From the NCBI GenBank assembly GCA_964562375.1, contig CAZLSW010000062.1, forward strand, positions 1-19,625: 19,625 bases of DNA, given 5' to 3'. The stretch is from JAJPXC01 sp964562375 (lineage in GTDB: Bacteria; Bacteroidota; Bacteroidia; Bacteroidales; Muribaculaceae). A program made the position numbers and the translations under genes. Positions 1-7,769 of the stretch are shown piece by piece. Positions within the stretch are counted from its first letter, which is position 1. Each line of letters starts with the position of its first letter. The notes below the pieces were generated by a model, which was given only the letters and a program-made list of their open reading frames with translations, was not told where the DNA came from and searched no databases.

Positions 1-42
1 CAAAGAGGACAAAGAGGATTAAGAGGATTAAGAGGATTAAGG
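1..42. repeat. Short tandem repeat (9-10 bp unit, AAGAGGATT-like)
   Basis: About four head-to-tail copies of a purine-rich unit are visible: AAAGAGGAC, AAAGAGGATT, AAGAGGATT and AAGAGGATT, followed by a partial AAGG. The array touches the left edge of the window, so its true length is unknown. It lies outside any gene recognised here, downstream of the minus-strand ORF at 164-565. It could be a variable-number repeat, but nothing in the sequence shows a function. Confidence 0.7.
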
Positions 43-163
43 TATCAAATACCCCCTCACCCCGATAACATACCTGCTAAGTATGCTATCAAAGGATGTA
101 CCCACCAGGAACTCCACCTGATGCCAATAAAATAACGCATTTATGGATCTTCTACCAAGAAAC

Positions 164-565
164 TTATGCATTCGGCTTATCGGGGGTGGGTTGGTGGTGG
201 AGCTCGAGGGTGTGGATGGCGTTGGGAAACCAGGCGAGGAAGGCGGCTTTAGCGGCTTGACGCTCACCTGCATTGGCTCCCGACACCACTACCGGCATGG
301 GCTTGTATTCAGGAATTGCCGCTGATTCGTCGTTCGGCTCATTGCGGGCATCTCGCCATTCTTGCTTAAGGGCGGAGAGCCGACGTTGGTTGCGGGGGTA
401 TTGTTTGTCCCCTTTAATCCACACATAGAATGTACCTTGGGCGACAAATTTCAACACGATGTAGATGAGCAGGAGCGCCCCGAGCCACGCCAAAGTGGTG
501 AGGATGTCGATAAGGAGTGTGCCGTCGGGGCGGGTGGCTCGCTCGTCTCCGGTGAGCACGCACAA
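164..565 (-). CDS. Hypothetical single-TM protein, start uncertain (possibly 5'-broken)
   Basis: The open frame encodes about 133 residues. It has one strongly hydrophobic stretch near residues 18-42 (ILTTLAWLGALLLIYIVLKF), then a basic, charged stretch (KGDKQYPRNQRR) and a Pro/Ala-rich tail ending HHQPTPDKPNA. This suggests a small membrane-anchored protein with a cytoplasmic tail. No family was recognised. There is no ATG before the hydrophobic segment: the longest version starts at TTG (565), with GTG two codons later, and the frame is closed by a stop at 584-586. An ATG-initiated frame from 750 on the same strand overlaps it in another register, so a frameshifted or decayed longer gene is possible. 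It sits 208 bp downstream of the regulator at 774-3548 and has the same orientation. A real protein is plausible but not secure. Confidence 0.4.
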   Translation of the reverse strand: MCVLTGDERATRPDGTLLIDILTTLAWLGALLLIYIVLKFVAQGTFYVWIKGDKQYPRNQRRLSALKQEWRDARNEPNDESAAIPEYKPMPVVVSGANAGERQAAKAAFLAWFPNAIHTLELHHQPTPDKPNA

Positions 566-773
566 CAGGATAAGCCTACCAACCTACTTTTGAGTTTTAC
601 GTCGGTTTTGCGCCGCAAATTTGCATCAGCGAAATTTAAACGCTTGTTGCTCAACGCCGTTAGATGAGAGGAAGTAAAATAATAGTTAACGTAAAGATAC
701 TCCCTGTCCACCAACGCCCTTCCGCCTACAGACTCAATCCAATCCTCCATAGGGGTTACTGTTTTGGGGATGG

Positions 774-3548
774 TCAGATGGAGAAGATGTAGGAGGTGAG
801 GGAGGCGTCGGCATCGAGGGGGAGGCGCTTTTTGAGGCGGTATTTTTTGAGGTCGACCGAGCGGGTGGCGATACCCATCACTGCGGCTATCTCCTTGGTG
901 GATAGGTTGGAGCGGATAAGGCAACACAGGCGTAGTTCCGATTGTGTGAGTTCGGGATGGCGCGCGGCCATTCGCTCCATGAAATCCTTGTGGATCTCCA
1001 CGAAGTAGTTTTCAAACGACAGGAACTTGTCGGTGGAGCTGGCTCCGTCGTCGAGGATTTTGACAAGGCGGTAATAGAGTTTGTTGGGCCAACGGTCGCC
1101 CAGCTCTTTCTTTTGGGAGTTGATCTCCGATGAGATTTCGTCGAGCAATTCCTGTTTTTGGGTGAGGAAGCGCAAGTTGTTCTTCAATTCGGTTTCCTGG
1201 TCTTTCACTTTTAAGGAGAGATTTTCGACGGCTTGGCGTTGTTGCTCCTCTCGCATTTGTCGTTGCTGCTCGGCGAGCTCATGGGCCAATTTCTTGGCTG
1301 CGCGGCGTTGCAACCACCATACCAGAGCAGCCATTAGAGCCAATACAATTACTATATAAATAATGATTGCCAAAGTGCTGCGGAAGAATGGAGGTGCCAC
1401 GGTGACGGTTAGCGACAGGGTGTTTCCTTCGCAGTCGCGGATGTCGAGCGAGTGTTTGCCGGATGGGAGAATGGGGAAGGTGAAGCGTCCCGACTTCTGC
1501 CAGTTGGACCATGGGGTATCGTCGCCGTCGAGGCGATAACTAAAGTAGATGTCGGGATGGTTGATACCCGAGGCCACTTGAATGAGGATGTCGGAGGATT
1601 TATGCGGAAGATTGATTCTGCCATCCTCGATGGGCGCATAGAGGACAGTGTCGCCGGCGTTGTATCGACATTTCAGCAGGAAAATCTTGGTGGGGGCCGA
1701 TGGCGGAGTCGCGTTTCGGTCGATTTTCAGTATACCTTGGACGGTAGCGGCGAAAGCTGTGGAATCGTTTGGCTCGCGGTAGCAGAGGTGGCCGTCATAG
1801 GTGAGCATGGGGTTGGCGAAGAGGTGGTAATGCTTGTCGAGCCGTAGCGAGTCGTCGGCTATGGTGAAGAAGGCCAGCTCGTCGGCTGAGGCAATGGCCA
1901 GACGGTTGTTGGAGGATGTGATGGTGCGGGTGCCCTCAAGCCTTGGGAGCGACGCGCTCAACCTCTCGCGACGACGGAACGATTGATGGTCGCGGTCGTA
2001 CTCGTATACTCCATTTGGGGTGGCGAACAGCACTTGGTTGCCTAATCGGAACAAGCTCACACGTGAGAAGTCGGTACATCCGTCAATGTCGGTGAACACT
2101 TTCTGGGATTGCATCGAGGCCAAGTCGGGGGAGATAACCATTCGTTTGACCCCCGTGTTGGGATCGATACCCCAAATCAGCGTGGGTGATTCGGGGACAA
2201 TCAACTGCAGGAAGGGTGTGCCAGCCACGTTGGTGAGCCAATGCCAGCCTCCGTTGTCCCTTGCGAGATAGGATAGGCCTGAATAGCCGCGCGTGATGAT
2301 GTACTCCTTGCCGTCGGCATCGGCTACGTATTCCATTTGGCTCACGCCATTGGCGTCGGCGATCTTGGTGAAAGTGTCTTGCCCCGGGCGTTGGTTGAAC
2401 AGGGCGTTGGTGGTGCCCAAAAGCATCTCGTCCTTGATGACGTCGAGTTTCAGTGGGTAGCCGATGATTTCCACCGGGGAGGCTGAGCCGGGGGAAGTGG
2501 AACGGAACAATCCACGGTTGGTGGCGATCCACGACGCTCCGTTGAAATCGGCGGTGTCGAAGAAGATGCCGATATCCGAGGTGGAACGCCAAAGGGAGGC
2601 CCAAGGATGAAGATCGACGTGAGCCATGCCGTAATCGAGCGACAACCACAGGTTGCCCCGGCTGTCGAAAGCGAGAGCGTGGACATTGCGGTCGGCCAGC
2701 AGGGAATTGTCAAAATCAATCTTGCGTCGCGCGTCCATATCGAAAAGCAGGAGTCCCCGGCCGATGGTGCCGATGGCGAGGGTAGAGCCGTAGATGCCGC
2801 CGCACTCCACCTTGACGGGTTGATGTAGCTGGGCAGCGACGTAGCAGTCGGTACCATCGAGCGACAGCAACGTGCCGTCGTCGCACACTAAGAGCAGCAC
2901 TCCCGATGGATGGCTCACGATAAAGCGGATATAGGCGGCAGTGATCAGCGGATTGTCGGAGCGCACTACCAGTTTGTCGCCCTTGAGCAGGTAGAGCGTC
3001 CCGTCGCCTTTCTGCAAGAACACTTCATCGCCGGCTTGGCACATCGACTTGTAGTGGTCGCCCTTTACGATAGCACTTAGGGTTGAGCCGTCGTAGCTGA
3101 GCACGTTGCCAAAGGAATGGAAATATACCTGCCCATCGGCATAGGCGATGTTCCAAAACTCGTCGGACTCAATCCCGTCGCCACGTATCTCATCGAGCAG
3201 GGAGTGGTAGTTGAGGCGTCCGTCGCCGCTGGCGGTGTAAAAACCGAGCACATTGTTTCCAGCGACAAACAGCGTATCGCCCACGGCCTTCACCGCGCGG
3301 CATGTGCGCCCACCTACGGCAGCGAGCGACGACCAGTCGTTGCCGTCAAACGACAACGCGCCCCGTGAATTGCCCACGTAGAGCATCTCGGGACCTTGGA
3401 AATCGGAGATTGTCAGTCCCCAATTTTGTATTCCGGCACCCGGAAGTAGCTCGGGGTAATTGGTGACGCTGGGATTGGATGCCCGCGCAATCATGGCGAT
3501 GCAGCAAAGCAGTAGGTTGAGAATGTATCTTGTCACTTTGAGTCTCAT
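774..3548 (-). CDS. Membrane-anchored Reg_prop/Y_Y_Y sensor with C-terminal LuxR-like HTH
   Basis: A 924-aa one-component transcription regulator. Residues 1-23 form a signal peptide or signal anchor (MRLKVTRYILNLLLCCIAMI). Residues ~30-620 resemble a two-component-regulator propeller, with repeated blades such as FDSRGNLWLSLDYGMAHVD (294-312) and GASWIATNRGLFR. A triple-tyrosine Y_Y_Y domain follows (~640-718; FSYRLDGDDTPWSNW at 669-683), then a TM helix (~724-746) and a Gln/Glu-rich coiled coil (~747-815). An HTH (~865-910) contains LTQSELRLCCLIRSNLSTKE and RSVDLKKYRLKKRL. There is no histidine-kinase H-box, ATPase or receiver domain, so it is not a classical hybrid two-component system. 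I chose ATG 3548 over 3578 because it begins the signal sequence and lies downstream of the promoter box. It is probably a PUL sensor with a periplasmic propeller and cytoplasmic HTH; ligand and target are inferred only. Confidence 0.88.
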   Translation of the reverse strand: MRLKVTRYILNLLLCCIAMIARASNPSVTNYPELLPGAGIQNWGLTISDFQGPEMLYVGNSRGALSFDGNDWSSLAAVGGRTCRAVKAVGDTLFVAGNNVLGFYTASGDGRLNYHSLLDEIRGDGIESDEFWNIAYADGQVYFHSFGNVLSYDGSTLSAIVKGDHYKSMCQAGDEVFLQKGDGTLYLLKGDKLVVRSDNPLITAAYIRFIVSHPSGVLLLVCDDGTLLSLDGTDCYVAAQLHQPVKVECGGIYGSTLAIGTIGRGLLLFDMDARRKIDFDNSLLADRNVHALAFDSRGNLWLSLDYGMAHVDLHPWASLWRSTSDIGIFFDTADFNGASWIATNRGLFRSTSPGSASPVEIIGYPLKLDVIKDEMLLGTTNALFNQRPGQDTFTKIADANGVSQMEYVADADGKEYIITRGYSGLSYLARDNGGWHWLTNVAGTPFLQLIVPESPTLIWGIDPNTGVKRMVISPDLASMQSQKVFTDIDGCTDFSRVSLFRLGNQVLFATPNGVYEYDRDHQSFRRRERLSASLPRLEGTRTITSSNNRLAIASADELAFFTIADDSLRLDKHYHLFANPMLTYDGHLCYREPNDSTAFAATVQGILKIDRNATPPSAPTKIFLLKCRYNAGDTVLYAPIEDGRINLPHKSSDILIQVASGINHPDIYFSYRLDGDDTPWSNWQKSGRFTFPILPSGKHSLDIRDCEGNTLSLTVTVAPPFFRSTLAIIIYIVIVLALMAALVWWLQRRAAKKLAHELAEQQRQMREEQQRQAVENLSLKVKDQETELKNNLRFLTQKQELLDEISSEINSQKKELGDRWPNKLYYRLVKILDDGASSTDKFLSFENYFVEIHKDFMERMAARHPELTQSELRLCCLIRSNLSTKEIAAVMGIATRSVDLKKYRLKKRLPLDADASLTSYIFSI

Positions 3549-3566
3549 GGTAGAGTTGGTTGAATT

Positions 3567-3605
3567 GCAAAGGTACAAAAAATCACGATTTTTATGTACT
3601 TTTGC
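3567..3605. promoter_or_regulatory. Divergent promoter pair in a near-perfect inverted repeat
   Basis: Two Bacteroidetes -7 boxes (TAnnTTTG) face away from each other. TACCTTTG on the minus strand (3568-3575) would serve the 924-aa regulator, and TACTTTTG on the plus strand (3597-3604) would serve the TPR/AraC regulator. The two boxes are 21 nt apart, so each sits about where the other's -33 element would be. The whole stretch is an inverted repeat: the left arm starts GCAAAGGTACA and the right arm mirrors GCAAAAGTACA. Predicted leaders are short, about 15-20 nt. Promoter assignment is by motif and position only. Confidence 0.65.
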
Positions 3606-3625
3606 ATTACAAAAAGCTCAACTGT

Positions 3626-5191
3626 ATGCGCATAATCCTTTCCCTTTTACTATATATAATTGTGTTTTCCATGTCGGCCACGGCAAGGGATGTAACGGAT
3701 ATTATTCAATCGGCCCAGATAGAGGTGGAGCGACATCATTATCAGGAAGCTCTATCGGAATACAACAAGCTCGTGGATTTTTACAATCAGGGGGAACGCG
3801 ATGCCGCAATGTGTGAGGGATTCCTGCGGGGAGGCAACTGCTACATGCTTCTCAACAACTACCTCGAGGCCATAAAATTTTACATTTTAGCTCTCAAGGA
3901 GGCTGAGCGCGTTGACAATAGCGAGGTGTGGAACAGCTGTATGTCGAATATCGGGGTGTTATACGCCCGCATGAACAATTACCCGCAGGCACGCCGCTAC
4001 TTCTCGGGAGCAATGGATAAGGCTATCAATGAAAAGGATAGCGTAAGGGCGGCTGTGGCGATATCCAATCTTCTACTGCTCAGTTGTAAAAGCCAGGATG
4101 CGACTATGGCCCGGCGTTATCTGTGGCTCAACGAACATTATCCGTTGCCGTCGAAAGCCGAGAACAATTTCTATCGGAGCTATGCGCTGGGGATGATAGG
4201 TAAGGTCGACCGTAACTATGACGTGGCTCTTTTTTACCTGAGCAAGGCTAATGAGACGGTTTCGATAAACAATCTCGACCCTATGACGCTTATCGACATC
4301 CATCAAGAGGAGGCTGATATCTACCGACTGCAACACCAATTCGACAACGCTTCCGCAAGCCTACAACGAGCAATCGATATTGCCAATAGCTGTGATCGTT
4401 ACCGACTATCGGAGCTTTACAAGATGATGGCTGCCATATATCAAGAGAGTGGCGATAGCGAACAGGCCGAACGCTATCGGAATCTCTTTGTGGAGACAAC
4501 CGATACCTCATCGGAGTGGCACGATTACGTGATGGCGAGCGACGAGATCAACCGCTACGAGAAGGAGATGAACGACCACCATATTAGTACGCTTAAAACC
4601 ACAATTGACTCACGCACAATGTGGCTGATAATCACTTTGGTGGCCTTGTGTGTTTTCGTGGCGATGCTTTGTGTGATAGTGCGCTACAATCGCAAGCTTA
4701 AATTGTCGTTTAAGACGCTGATCAAAAACCATGATGAGATATCCCGTCAGAACGAGCTTAACCGCCAGCGATTACAAGAAATCCTTGAGTTGAAAAAGAA
4801 GGCGCCGTCATCGGGCACGGTTGAGCTCGACCAGGAGCAGAGCCTGGAGATTATCAACAATGTCAACAGGGTGATGGAGGATATAGATGTAATCTCCAAT
4901 CCCGATTTCAGCATTAACGAGCTTGCGGGGTTAGTGGGTTCCAATCCTAAGTATGTATCCTTGGCGCTCAACAGCGTATATAACAAGAATTTCAAGACGA
5001 TCCTTACCGAATGCCGCGTAAGGGAAGCATGCCGGCGCCTTGTCGATGAGGAGCATTATGGCAATCTCACAATCAGCGCCATTGCCGAGAGCGTGGGATA
5101 TAAGGCTCAATCATCATTAGTCTTGGCTTTCCGCAAGACCATAGGCATGACCCCCTCGGAATACAAGCGAGAGAGTCGGAAAATCGATTAA
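3626..5191 (+). CDS. TPR sensor with one TM helix and C-terminal AraC-type HTH
   Basis: A 521-aa regulator. Residues 1-20 form a signal peptide (MRIILSLLLYIIVFSMSATA). Residues ~22-290 are helical TPR-like repeats (for example NNYLEAIKFYILALKEAE, ~77-94, and NNYPQARRYFSGAMDKA, ~117-133). A TM helix lies at ~331-353, a short coiled coil at ~365-392, and an AraC/XylS-type DNA-binding domain at ~428-515 (SINELAGLVGSNPKYVSLAL, then LTISAIAESVGYK and the signature FRKTIGMTPSEYKRE). The TPR part should be periplasmic and the HTH cytoplasmic. ATG 3626 was chosen over an in-frame codon at 3560 because it starts the signal peptide and lies just downstream of the -7 box; the earlier codon would be upstream of the promoter. 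Its base composition is more AT-rich than the PUL operon. Its target may be this PUL or the convergent 731-aa protein gene; nothing in the sequence decides this. Confidence 0.9.
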   Translation: MRIILSLLLYIIVFSMSATARDVTDIIQSAQIEVERHHYQEALSEYNKLVDFYNQGERDAAMCEGFLRGGNCYMLLNNYLEAIKFYILALKEAERVDNSEVWNSCMSNIGVLYARMNNYPQARRYFSGAMDKAINEKDSVRAAVAISNLLLLSCKSQDATMARRYLWLNEHYPLPSKAENNFYRSYALGMIGKVDRNYDVALFYLSKANETVSINNLDPMTLIDIHQEEADIYRLQHQFDNASASLQRAIDIANSCDRYRLSELYKMMAAIYQESGDSEQAERYRNLFVETTDTSSEWHDYVMASDEINRYEKEMNDHHISTLKTTIDSRTMWLIITLVALCVFVAMLCVIVRYNRKLKLSFKTLIKNHDEISRQNELNRQRLQEILELKKKAPSSGTVELDQEQSLEIINNVNRVMEDIDVISNPDFSINELAGLVGSNPKYVSLALNSVYNKNFKTILTECRVREACRRLVDEEHYGNLTISAIAESVGYKAQSSLVLAFRKTIGMTPSEYKRESRKID

Positions 5192-5223
5192 AAAACAGGC
5201 GTTGCCGACGAGGCAACGCCTGT
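5190..5223 (-). terminator. Intrinsic terminator between convergent genes
   Basis: A 12-bp perfect stem (ACAGGCGTTGCC paired with GGCAACGCCTGT) with the 5-nt loop GACGA. Read on the minus strand it is followed by six T residues, the standard intrinsic form, so it should end transcription of the gene at 5249-7444. On the plus strand the stem is preceded by the A run and followed by CCCTTG, which gives a weaker terminator for the TPR/AraC gene. The T run overlaps that gene's stop codon (5189-5191). Confidence 0.85.
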
Positions 5224-5248
5224 CCCTTGTCTTTCAACAGATTGCTTG

Positions 5249-7444
5249 TTATTTAACAGTAATTTTCATAGAGATTCCAGTAGAGAGGTCCTTTACCAGG
5301 TATAGGCCCTTGGCAAGACCATCGATGGAAGAAGCGGCTTTGCGCACGATACGTCCGCTCAAGTCGTAGACATCCACTGGCCCCTGCTCGGAGGATGCTT
5401 GAATGGAAGTTACCGAGGCCATGTCGTCGAGGCGGAAAGCGGGCGACACGAGTTGGCGCTGATAATTGCCGGCGTCGTCGGTAACGGTGATAAGCATGTC
5501 GTACCATCCAGTGGGGCTTGTAACATCTACATTGGCGAGCTTGCCAGTATAGGCATAGCCCATCTGCGCTATGGTAAGATCCTCCAGACGATCAACGGCC
5601 AAGTCCTTGAAATCGCTTGATCCCGTGGGAGCATAAGCTACAGTCACCTGAGCGTTCTGGAGCACAGCCTCGGCGTCGGTCCAATCGATGGTGTAGTCGG
5701 CCACGGTGAGGAAGACATTGGCGTCGTCCTTGGTGTCGAATCGGTCGGTAACGTTGTTGAGGTTGTCGCGGAATTGGAGCATGGTAAGAGTAGGGGGTAC
5801 AGCGTCGTCGTTGTTTTCGTCGAGCACGATTTCGGTGACGTTGCGGCTCTCAAGGTCGTCGACTGTGCCGTTGGTGGATGTCATTTTGATTTCAAATTTA
5901 GCCTTGTCGCGCTCACTCAGGAAATTCCAGCGTTCGATAAATTCGTTGAGCAGTGCGTAAGTGTCGATCTCAGGGAATGCGACATCGTTAACTGTAAGAT
6001 CAACCGCCATGGTGTAGAGGTTGTTGTCGATCACTTCTCCCAAGCGTCCATAGTAGCTCACGTCGAGAGTGTAGGAGTTGAGGGGAGGATTAACGATGCC
6101 GTCGTAACGGCTCTCAAGACGCATTACAGGAGTACAGTCTCCGAAGGTGCCTTTTTTCTGATCCTCGTCGAAGGAGTAGAGAGCGTACCCCGTGCTCCAG
6201 TCTAATTGGGGAGCGCTTGCGTTGAACGTAAAGAGGCCTTGGTAACTGTACGGGCCCAGAAACCGGTAATAGCGATGACCGTTGCTGATGACAGCGGCGG
6301 GAGTGCTGGTGGGGTAATACTCATAGACTGGGTCCCCATACATGTCATAGCCCGTGAGCACTGGATTGGATTTGGTCCAACCGGTGGTTACATCGAAAAC
6401 GCAATCCTCGTTAGAGGTGTCCTGTTCGGCGTCAATGTAAAAAGTGATGGGTTGATCGGCCTCGATAGGTTGCCATCCATTTCGTCCACTGGTGCCAAGG
6501 TCAAAAATACCATTATAAATTCCATAGCATTGGTGGCCGGCGCGCCATTGGTCGGAATTGGTAGGCACTACCTTGATGGTCTCAGAGTAAGGTTTGTAAT
6601 TCTCGCCAAGAGCACAAATAGAGTCGGTCGATACGCCCACGAGTTTCATGCTGTTGATGTAGAAGTTGTAGTCCTTGTCGATGATTGTTCGCAGCTGGGT
6701 GAACACATATCGGTCGCTTACGGGGTTGATAAAGAAGTCGGTGTTATTGTTGTAATCGCTACCCAGCTGTGAAGCGCTTACCGTGTAAGAGCCACCGAGC
6801 TGCATGTCATGGCCGTCGTAGCTGTCAATCACGTGAAGGGATGAGCCGAAACATATCTGCAGTATGTTGCCCTCCACATAGTTGTAATTGGAGTCGTAGT
6901 GGTCCATTGTCCACATTTCGCCGTCGGGGCTTTGGCCGCGGAATTTCAAGTGAACGGTGGCTTCAGCGGGATCGAAAGCCATGGTAGTATCGTTCTCGAG
7001 AGTGACGTTTTCACGCACCACAAGCACGTTTTTGAAATCCATGTAATCGTAATAGCTCATGATTACGTCGTAGGTACCCTTTGGAATCTCAAAAGTGGCC
7101 TCGCTAGCCATGCGCATGTTAGACCCGTCGTAGTTGACGAAGTCCTTGTTAAAGAATAATACCCCGTTGGGAAAAACGAAAGTGGTGGACCCATCGGGGG
7201 AGGTTGTGGTGACCGACACGGTTTCGGCTGTCGTTTCGGGCGCTTTGTTGCGGGGATGGCTACGCCAAATGCCTTGTCCAAGATCCTCCATAACCATGTC
7301 GCCGCTCACCATGCTCTGAAGTTGATACGGAAGTTTAGCCGGGGAAGCCGCTTGGGTGTTAACGTTTCCTCCGAAGCAGTTGACGGATACCAGGCAGCAC
7401 AAAATCGCTAAACTGCCCTTAATCGACGTGTAAAGCTTTCTCAT
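5249..7444 (-). CDS. Large exported protein of unknown function with T9SS-type C-terminal sorting domain
   Basis: A 731-aa protein. It starts with a signal peptide (MRKLYTSIKGSLAILCCLVS, cleavage probably around residues 24-31). The Cys at 23 is preceded by SVN and does not fit a lipobox. The body is beta-rich and acidic, with many Tyr, Asp and Asn residues and no recognised catalytic motif. Near the C-terminus is an Ig/fn3-like stretch (YDMLITVTDDAGNYQRQL). The last ~45 residues match a type A Por secretion sorting domain: VDVYDLSGRIVRK, then LAKGLYLVKD and a terminal MKITVK. This predicts export across the outer membrane and surface attachment or release, if the organism has a type IX system. 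ATG 7444 is preferred to the in-frame codon at 7486, because it begins the signal peptide and the -7 box at 7484-7491 overlaps the longer start. It may bind glycan or protein; the function is unknown. Confidence 0.85.
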   Translation of the reverse strand: MRKLYTSIKGSLAILCCLVSVNCFGGNVNTQAASPAKLPYQLQSMVSGDMVMEDLGQGIWRSHPRNKAPETTAETVSVTTTSPDGSTTFVFPNGVLFFNKDFVNYDGSNMRMASEATFEIPKGTYDVIMSYYDYMDFKNVLVVRENVTLENDTTMAFDPAEATVHLKFRGQSPDGEMWTMDHYDSNYNYVEGNILQICFGSSLHVIDSYDGHDMQLGGSYTVSASQLGSDYNNNTDFFINPVSDRYVFTQLRTIIDKDYNFYINSMKLVGVSTDSICALGENYKPYSETIKVVPTNSDQWRAGHQCYGIYNGIFDLGTSGRNGWQPIEADQPITFYIDAEQDTSNEDCVFDVTTGWTKSNPVLTGYDMYGDPVYEYYPTSTPAAVISNGHRYYRFLGPYSYQGLFTFNASAPQLDWSTGYALYSFDEDQKKGTFGDCTPVMRLESRYDGIVNPPLNSYTLDVSYYGRLGEVIDNNLYTMAVDLTVNDVAFPEIDTYALLNEFIERWNFLSERDKAKFEIKMTSTNGTVDDLESRNVTEIVLDENNDDAVPPTLTMLQFRDNLNNVTDRFDTKDDANVFLTVADYTIDWTDAEAVLQNAQVTVAYAPTGSSDFKDLAVDRLEDLTIAQMGYAYTGKLANVDVTSPTGWYDMLITVTDDAGNYQRQLVSPAFRLDDMASVTSIQASSEQGPVDVYDLSGRIVRKAASSIDGLAKGLYLVKDLSTGISMKITVK

Positions 7445-7483
7445 AGATAATATTGTTTTTTGTGTTAAGTGTGAAAACTGGCG

Positions 7484-7491
7484 CAAATTTA
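7484..7491 (-). promoter_or_regulatory. -7 box for the 731-aa exported protein
   Basis: TAAATTTG on the minus strand fits the Bacteroidetes TAnnTTTG -7 consensus exactly. It lies about 40 nt before the chosen ATG at 7444, giving a normal AT-rich leader. No clear TTTG -33 element is seen; the CGTGAAAAT repeat lies upstream at about that place. Confidence 0.5.
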
Positions 7492-7501
7492 CTGGTATAG
7501 C

Positions 7502-7519
7502 CGTGAAAATCGTGAAATT
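7502..7519. repeat. Tandem 9-bp direct repeat upstream of the exported-protein promoter
   Basis: CGTGAAAAT is directly followed by CGTGAAATT (8 of 9 identical). A third GTGAAAA occurs at 7471-7477, on the other side of the -7 box. Direct repeats close to a promoter are usual for AraC-type activator sites, so this is a candidate operator. The role is inferred from position only. Confidence 0.35.
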
Positions 7520-7743
7520 GTGAGGCTACAATAACTTTGATTTCCCGAAATCAGCGAAAAAACAGTCTTCCTCTCCTCCTCGGTGTCCATAGGAAGCTGT
7601 CCCTTCTACCGATGGCAAGGAAAAGAATTTTTTACTTGATTCTCAGATGGATAATACCGAGTGATGTGGATTTGATGGGGAGGGTGGAAGGTTTGAGGGA
7701 ATTTGTTGCGGGGGGAACGACAGAAAGAGGGGGATGGGGAGAG

Positions 7744-7751
7744 TAACTTTG
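7744..7751 (+). promoter_or_regulatory. -7 box for the GH3 beta-glucosidase gene
   Basis: TAACTTTG matches the TAnnTTTG consensus and ends 18 nt before ATG 7770, which implies a very short leader. The same octamer occurs at 7532-7539 and could be an alternative, more distant promoter. No convincing -33 element is present for either. Confidence 0.45.
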
Positions 7752-7769
7752 AGGAAAACTTTTTCAGCC

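Larger units (their letters stand above)
7445..7769. other. 325-bp divergent intergenic region with promoter boxes and a short direct repeat
   Basis: This region separates the minus-strand exported protein from the plus-strand GH3 gene. It contains a minus-strand -7 box (7484-7491), a 9-bp direct repeat (7502-7519), a plus-strand TAACTTTG at 7532-7539, and a second TAACTTTG at 7744-7751 close to the GH3 start. A 69-codon frame at 7537-7746 starts with TTG and has no recognisable features; I do not call it a gene. No tRNA or terminator hairpin was seen. Confidence 0.6.

Noticed and set aside
592..599. TACTTTTG promoter box on the plus strand at about 592
   Set aside because: It matches the -7 octamer, but no plus-strand gene follows; the octamer is short enough to occur by chance.
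747..815. Histidine-kinase domain in the 924-aa regulator (coordinates are residues)
   Set aside because: The helical Gln/Glu-rich stretch looks like a dimerisation helix, but no H-box, N-box or G-box is visible and the protein goes straight from coiled coil to HTH.
3549..3578. Longer N-terminus for the 924-aa regulator
   Set aside because: The extra ten codons precede the signal sequence and run through the predicted promoter box, so ATG 3548 fits better. The same reasoning rejects 3560 for the TPR/AraC gene.
7376..7384. Lipobox in the 731-aa exported protein (Cys23)
   Set aside because: The residues before Cys are S-V-N, which do not fit the lipobox rule; a type I signal peptide with a C-terminal sorting domain is more consistent.
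7537..7746. 69-aa plus-strand ORF before the GH3 gene
   Set aside because: It starts with TTG, has no domain or signal peptide and overlaps the GH3 promoter box; it is probably chance.
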